From UBA10677 sp045532295 (GTDB lineage: Bacteria; Bacillota; Clostridia; Christensenellales; Pumilibacteraceae), in the NCBI GenBank assembly GCA_045532295.1, contig JAZSFP010000012.1:62001-126000 (forward strand): 64,000 nucleotides of DNA. Reading direction: 5' to 3'. The position numbers were made by a program, and so were the translations under genes. The stretch's first letter is position 1, and each line of letters begins with the position of its first letter. Below the pieces are notes generated by a model. It was given only the letters and a program-made list of their open reading frames with translations, had not been told where the DNA came from and searched no databases. This document shows, in pieces, positions 60,454 to 64,000 of the stretch.

Positions 60454-60579
60454 TTATTAAGCTATGTTTTTACAGATTTTTTACAACTTTTTTACAGGTT
60501 TTTATGATAAGGGGCTAAAATCAGGCATTTTTGATTGTTTTTATATGTTTTTGACCGTTTTTCAATGGTTAAGTTTATA

Positions 60580-60618
60580 ATTACGAATCAGCTGCTCTAC
60601 CGACTGAGCCACATCAGC
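60580..60618 (-). pseudogene. tRNA-Thr 5'-half fragment (exact)
   Basis: 39 bp identical to the tRNA 5' half from acceptor to anticodon loop; the 3' half is missing. It starts at the ATTACGAA crossover region, as expected of a leftover att site. Confidence 0.85.
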
Positions 60619-60648
60619 GTTTTTGCCGTTGTTGAACCGTCTTCCCTA

Positions 60649-60688
60649 CTGATTACGAATCAGCTGGTCCGACGTGAGCCACATCAGC
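60649..60688 (-). pseudogene. tRNA-Thr 5'-half fragment (degenerate)
   Basis: Same 5' half with the D arm damaged by small changes (GGTCCGACGTGAGCC in place of GCTCTACCGACTGAGCC). An older remnant of the same kind. The rest of the 312-bp gap from 60454 to 60765 holds T-rich TTTTTTACA repeats (60467-60497) and no open frame. Confidence 0.75.
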
Positions 60689-60765
60689 GTATTCGTACGC
60701 TAAACTTTAGTGTTTTGTCGTAAAATTTAACATACGGTATCGTTTTTTCGTTACAAACTCACGGA

Positions 60766-61872
60766 TTAGTTTTGCATTCTTACGGGGAGAACGAGGTACA
60801 TAAAGTCTTCGAGCGCGCCGGTAGGAACTATGATACAGGGGGAAACTGCGTCGGTGAATTTGATTAAGATGCTTTCGCTATCAATATAGCGGAGTATCTC
60901 GGTAAAGTAGCGAGCGTTAAAGGAAATAGAGAGGTCTTTACCGTCAAGTTTGATAAAGATTTTCTCGGTAATATTACCGATATCACTATTAGAGGAAAGT
61001 TGCATAACGTTCTCGCGGAGGTCGAAACGAACGAGGTTGCTCTTATCCGAACGAGAAAGAAGAATTGCTCTTTCAAGACCGGACTCGAACTGCTCTTTAG
61101 GAAGAGTTGCGATAGTTTCGAAGTATCCAGGGATAATCTGCTTATAGTTGATGAAGTCCATATCCATAAGACGAGTGGTAATACGGGTATGCTCGAGGTC
61201 AACGGACAGATAATTCTTTTGAATACAAACTTCCACGGGGTCGTTGCTATCGTCCATAAGACGAGCAATCTCTACCAAGCATCTTGCAGGAACGAGCGCG
61301 CGCATCATAGCGGAAGTCTTTTCGATGGACTTAACGCACTTAGCGAGGCGGTAGCCGTCGAGCGCAACGCCGGTAAGCGATACTTCGTCAATTTCAAGTT
61401 GAACGCCCTTAAGCATAGGACGAGCGTCGTCGGTAGCAACCGAGAAAGCAACTTTATTAACGAGGTCTTTGAGTTCGTTTTTGATAATCACGAACTTTTG
61501 AGCGTCGGCAAGTTCCTTAATAGCGGGATAGTCGTCGGCGTTAAGGCATTGAAGTTCGCCCTCGGAGTCGGTGTACTTAATCTTAAGACGGTTAGTGTCC
61601 GAAAGAGTAAGTTCGATTTGCTCCTGCGTGAGTTTCTTTACGAACTCAGCGAAAAATCTACCGGGAACGACCGTTTCGCCTTCAATCTTAACGTCGGCAA
61701 CGATAATCTTTTCAATAGCAAGTTCGAGGTCAGTTGCGGTAAGACGAAGAGTACCGTTCTCAGCCTTTAACTTGATACCCTCTAAGATAGGGTTAGTGGT
61801 GCGAGTAGACACCGCTTTATAAACTTTGCCGACTGCATCAGACAAATCGTTACCGTTACAAATAAGTTTCAT
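60766..61872 (-). CDS. dnaN: DNA polymerase III sliding clamp
   Basis: 368 aa, the full length of bacterial beta clamps. It forms a dimeric ring that tethers the replicative polymerase. Three clamp domains are visible: MKLICNGNDLSDAVGKVYKAV, GIKLKAENGTLRLTATDLEL, a central VALDGYRLA segment, and the C-terminal VLPVRM motif. AAGGAGGCGCGGT precedes the ATG at 61872. Here it is separated from dnaA and recF and sits between a tRNA and a Vps4-like gene, so it is not in the usual origin cluster. It has its own promoter. Confidence 0.96.
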   Translation of the reverse strand: MKLICNGNDLSDAVGKVYKAVSTRTTNPILEGIKLKAENGTLRLTATDLELAIEKIIVADVKIEGETVVPGRFFAEFVKKLTQEQIELTLSDTNRLKIKYTDSEGELQCLNADDYPAIKELADAQKFVIIKNELKDLVNKVAFSVATDDARPMLKGVQLEIDEVSLTGVALDGYRLAKCVKSIEKTSAMMRALVPARCLVEIARLMDDSNDPVEVCIQKNYLSVDLEHTRITTRLMDMDFINYKQIIPGYFETIATLPKEQFESGLERAILLSRSDKSNLVRFDLRENVMQLSSNSDIGNITEKIFIKLDGKDLSISFNARYFTEILRYIDSESILIKFTDAVSPCIIVPTGALEDFMYLVLPVRMQN

Positions 61873-61919
61873 ACCGCGCCTCCTTGTAAAAGATTTCCGT
61901 TAGAACCGCTAACCATTTA

Positions 61920-61948
61920 ATTATATCCTAATTGCTCGTTATTGTCAA
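61920..61948 (-). promoter_or_regulatory. Perfect sigma-A promoter of dnaN
   Basis: Read leftward: TTGACA (61943-61948), 17-bp spacer, TATAAT (61920-61925). Confidence 0.9.
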
Positions 61949-61975
61949 CCTTTTTTTGCTGTTATTTAATTAAAA

Positions 61976-63127
61976 TTATCTGAAAGTTTCGTACGTTCTG
62001 AGCATTTCTTGGGATATGGTAGGCATAATCTTCTTGTACGCCTCTTCGAACATTTCACGGGTAAGGGGGATAGGTTTGGTGGAGCGCGCTTTTTCAAGTT
62101 GCTCGAGCGCGATACGGCAAGCCTCTTCCACTAATCCGCAAACGTCAGCGGCGGAATAGTACGCTTTCTCGCCTGCCTTGCCGAGCGCGCAAGTCTTTTG
62201 CAAGGGGCGTTCGGTCATAAGCACGATTTCGTCCACCGTTATTCCGTCAAGTTCGATGCCTTTAAGTTTTCCCTCGATAATCGCGCGTTTAGCGGTAACG
62301 TCGGGAGGCGTTACGTGTACGAGGTGAGAAAATCTCTTGTGGCGAAGGTATGCAGAGTCTATCATATCGGGACGGTTAGTTGCGCCTATAAGCACTCGCT
62401 TACTTCCGTCCACGCCAAAACCGTTAAGGCGTTGCAACAGTTCAGTAGTTACCGCAGCCTTATAGTCCTTGCTGTCGTCCGTTCTTTTCGAGAAAATGGA
62501 TTCGCACTCGTCCACGAAAAGCACCGCGCCGTCGGGACAAGCGTCGATTTCTTCAAAAATCTGCTTAACCGCTTGCTCGGACGCGCCTACGTAGGACTTG
62601 AAAATGTCGGCAGGCGTTACTATAAACAACGGCAAGCCCATCTTGTTTGCAACCGCCTCGGCGAACATCGTTTTACCCGTTCCCGGCGCGCCGTAAAGCA
62701 TCATACCAAGACCGCCGTCGATATGATAATACTTGATAACTTCAGGGTTTTCAAGCATATAAACGAAACTTTGAACGAGTTTTTTAACGTCCTCAAGCCC
62801 CTTAACGTCCTCGAAAGTGGTGTCGGGAATACTGCCTTTCATAACCGAGCCGTAACTTGCGGCAACCGCGCTCAGTTTTTTATTGTCTTCAGCGTACTTT
62901 CTCGCCTCGTCTTCGTTGGTGCAACGCTGAGAAAGCATAAACGCTATGCGCGCGGCGTTAGCGTACTCGGTACGGAGCGCCTTCTTTTCCTCGTCGCGAA
63001 GATTGTTCTTGTCGGGCTTTCCTGCCAAAAGCGAGCGAATTTTGTTTACGCTTGCGCTATATTCCTTCTTTAGTTCGTCAACGGATTTAGTCTTTTTACT
63101 ATCTTCCGCTCTGCCTATTCCTGCCAT
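61976..63127 (-). CDS. Vps4-like AAA ATPase with N-terminal helical (MIT-like) region
   Basis: 383 aa; AAGGAGAAAAG precedes the ATG. Residues 15-92 are helical and resemble in size and charge the three-helix MIT domain. The AAA module has FEDVKGLEDVKK (105-116), Walker A GAPGTGKT (146-153), pore loop SYVGAS (178-183), Walker B LFVDECES (203-210), sensor 1 ATNRP (249-253), Arg262 and Arg265 as finger candidates, and sensor 2 region YYSAADVCGLV. The end PTISQEMLRTYETFR looks like the C-terminal helix of the Vps4/katanin group. Such ATPases pull apart polymers by threading a chain through the hexamer pore. It follows the coiled-coil gene by 11 nt. Confidence 0.88.
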   Translation of the reverse strand: MAGIGRAEDSKKTKSVDELKKEYSASVNKIRSLLAGKPDKNNLRDEEKKALRTEYANAARIAFMLSQRCTNEDEARKYAEDNKKLSAVAASYGSVMKGSIPDTTFEDVKGLEDVKKLVQSFVYMLENPEVIKYYHIDGGLGMMLYGAPGTGKTMFAEAVANKMGLPLFIVTPADIFKSYVGASEQAVKQIFEEIDACPDGAVLFVDECESIFSKRTDDSKDYKAAVTTELLQRLNGFGVDGSKRVLIGATNRPDMIDSAYLRHKRFSHLVHVTPPDVTAKRAIIEGKLKGIELDGITVDEIVLMTERPLQKTCALGKAGEKAYYSAADVCGLVEEACRIALEQLEKARSTKPIPLTREMFEEAYKKIMPTISQEMLRTYETFR

Positions 63128-63138
63128 CTCTTTTCTCC

Positions 63139-63906
63139 TTAAACGATATCGTCAATGCTGTCCGTTCCGCTCGCCCCGTCTACTGAGGGAGTGGGCGCGG
63201 TGGGAGCAACGGGCGCAGTAGGAGCGCTCGCTCCGCCCTTTTCTTCACGGATAATACCCTCAATCATCGCTCTTGCTCTGCTCGAGCCTGGAACTTCGGG
63301 CGCAGAACCGCGTTTTTTACGCTTTTCTTCCGCTTTTTGACGGCGAATAGCCATCTTGTAGCGTTGCTTTTTAAGGTCTTCGCTCATATTGTGGAAAGCC
63401 TCGCCCATATCTTGAACGGTCTCCATCATCGCGCTTACATTGTCGGTAAGAGTGCGAATACGGTTGTAACTGTTCTTAACCATACGGCGATTTCTAATCT
63501 TGTTTGCAATGCGCTGGAAAAAGCCGTGCTTTTGTTGGATATTCTGGTTTTGGAGCATTCCGTGGAATTGTACCGCTTGCTCAATATATCCCGTCATCTC
63601 ACCAACGCAGTCCATTACGACCATAATGGATTCGATTTGTTTCATCTCGTTCTGCATCTCTAAAACGGCGTCGAGAAAATCCATCATCATCGCAGTTCTC
63701 CAGTCGTCCGCGCCGTACTCAAGGTAGCACTCTTTTGCCTTTTCTTTTAAAAGGTTGATTTTGCTCTCCAGCCTATCCTTGCTCTCTTGCATATTCTTTT
63801 TGCGCTCTTCCTCTTCCATACGACGATCGAACTCGCTCATTCTCTCGCGAACGGACGCGTCTACCCAACTTTCCTTTTGTTGCATTTGCTGGTCTTGTTT
63901 TGCCAT
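63139..63906 (-). CDS. Helical coiled-coil protein, possibly ESCRT-III/Snf7-like partner of the AAA ATPase
   Basis: 255 aa; AGGAGGTCATT precedes the ATG. Almost wholly helical: a charged helix (8-50), a long hairpin-like pair (DRLESKINLLKEKAKECYLE, then a Met-rich stretch with AVLEMQNEMKQIESIMVVMD), a basic segment (IANKIRNRRMVKN), an amphipathic Met-rich helix (NVSAMMETVQDMGEAFHNM), a basic helix, then a Pro/Ala linker and acidic tail (GTDSIDDIV). Helix hairpin, Met-rich short helix, linker and acidic C-terminal tail recall the ESCRT-III layout, and the next gene is Vps4-like. The link is an inference from architecture and context. Other coiled-coil substrates of AAA proteins are possible. 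Confidence 0.55.
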   Translation of the reverse strand: MAKQDQQMQQKESWVDASVRERMSEFDRRMEEEERKKNMQESKDRLESKINLLKEKAKECYLEYGADDWRTAMMMDFLDAVLEMQNEMKQIESIMVVMDCVGEMTGYIEQAVQFHGMLQNQNIQQKHGFFQRIANKIRNRRMVKNSYNRIRTLTDNVSAMMETVQDMGEAFHNMSEDLKKQRYKMAIRRQKAEEKRKKRGSAPEVPGSSRARAMIEGIIREEKGGASAPTAPVAPTAPTPSVDGASGTDSIDDIV

Positions 63907-63935
63907 AATGACCTCCTAATTTATATCTATATTCC

Positions 63936-64000
63936 TTAAATTTTTGCTATAAGTTCTCTTAACTTTCTGCGCTCAGTCTCGTTGTTGCTTACCCAGTCGT
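63936..64000 (-). CDS. 3' end of an upstream operon gene (partial)
   Basis: The last 20 or so codons of a leftward frame (DWVSNNETERRKLRELIAKI, stop TAA at 63936-63938) enter from the right edge. It ends 29 bp before the start of the coiled-coil gene, so it is probably in the same operon. No family can be named from this piece. Confidence 0.6.
   Translation of the reverse strand, partial: DWVSNNETERRKLRELIAKI

Noticed and set aside
61976..63127. Reading the AAA ATPase as FtsH, ClpX or a CbbX/RuvB-type protein
   Set aside because: No zinc protease domain, no ClpX zinc domain, and the Walker, pore and C-terminal helix features fit the Vps4/katanin group better.

Overview
The window looks like chromosome of an uncultured low-GC Gram-positive bacterium, most likely a gut-type member of the Clostridia. 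This is an inference from AAGGAGG-type ribosome binding sites, lipobox lipoproteins, CUT1 sugar ABC transporters without their own ATPase, DUF4838, Big2 and GH78 proteins, a CIRCE-like operator on htpG and perfect TTGACA-17-TATAAT promoters. No rRNA, CRISPR array or transposase insertion sequence was seen.

Layout. 1-5.9 kb: 3' part of a TrpB-like enzyme, a DUF5050-like lipoprotein, two XRE-type regulators and an orphan zinc-ribbon/nuclease-fold protein. 5.9-13.1 kb: GH78 rhamnosidase-like enzyme, htpG with a CIRCE-like operator, an autoregulated TetR gene, a DUF2188 protein, a radical-SAM protein and a DegV protein. 13.2-31.9 kb: one long leftward operon (locus A) led by a TIM-barrel isomerase, then a sugar-binding lipoprotein, two permeases, an Ig-type surface protein, a DUF4838 lipoprotein, a Big2/beta-helix lipoprotein, a TIM-barrel protein, two Gfo/Idh/MocA oxidoreductases and a nucleoside-hydrolase-family protein. 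A divergent AraC regulator (32.0-32.9 kb) probably controls it. 32.9-34.1 kb: a cobalamin-riboswitch-controlled DUF4430 lipoprotein and ECF S component. 34.7-49.0 kb: locus B, a second copy of the same six-gene cassette with its own AraC regulator.

49.1-60.5 kb is AT-rich and accessory. It holds a two-gene membrane module with a divergent XRE regulator and paired operators (49.1-51.7 kb), a tandem repeat, then an 8.4-kb integrated element bounded by 45-bp direct repeats of the 3' half of tRNA-Thr(CGU). The element carries a repressor, an excisionase-like protein, a CRESS-virus-type HUH-SF3 replication initiator, an XRE protein, a GIY-YIG nuclease, three unknown acidic proteins, a miniature PolC-like protein, a tyrosine integrase with an inserted helix-turn-helix, and two small genes. 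Matching palindromes in front of xis-rep and int suggest joint repression. Extra broken tRNA-Thr halves beside the element suggest repeated integration here.

60.7-64 kb returns to host sequence: dnaN with its own perfect promoter, preceded by a Vps4-like AAA ATPase gene paired with a helical, possibly ESCRT-III-like protein.

The strongest candidates for undescribed biology are the Vps4-like/helical pair, the CRESS-type integrative element with its PolC-like mini-protein, the duplicated glycan cassettes, and the membrane module at 49-51 kb.
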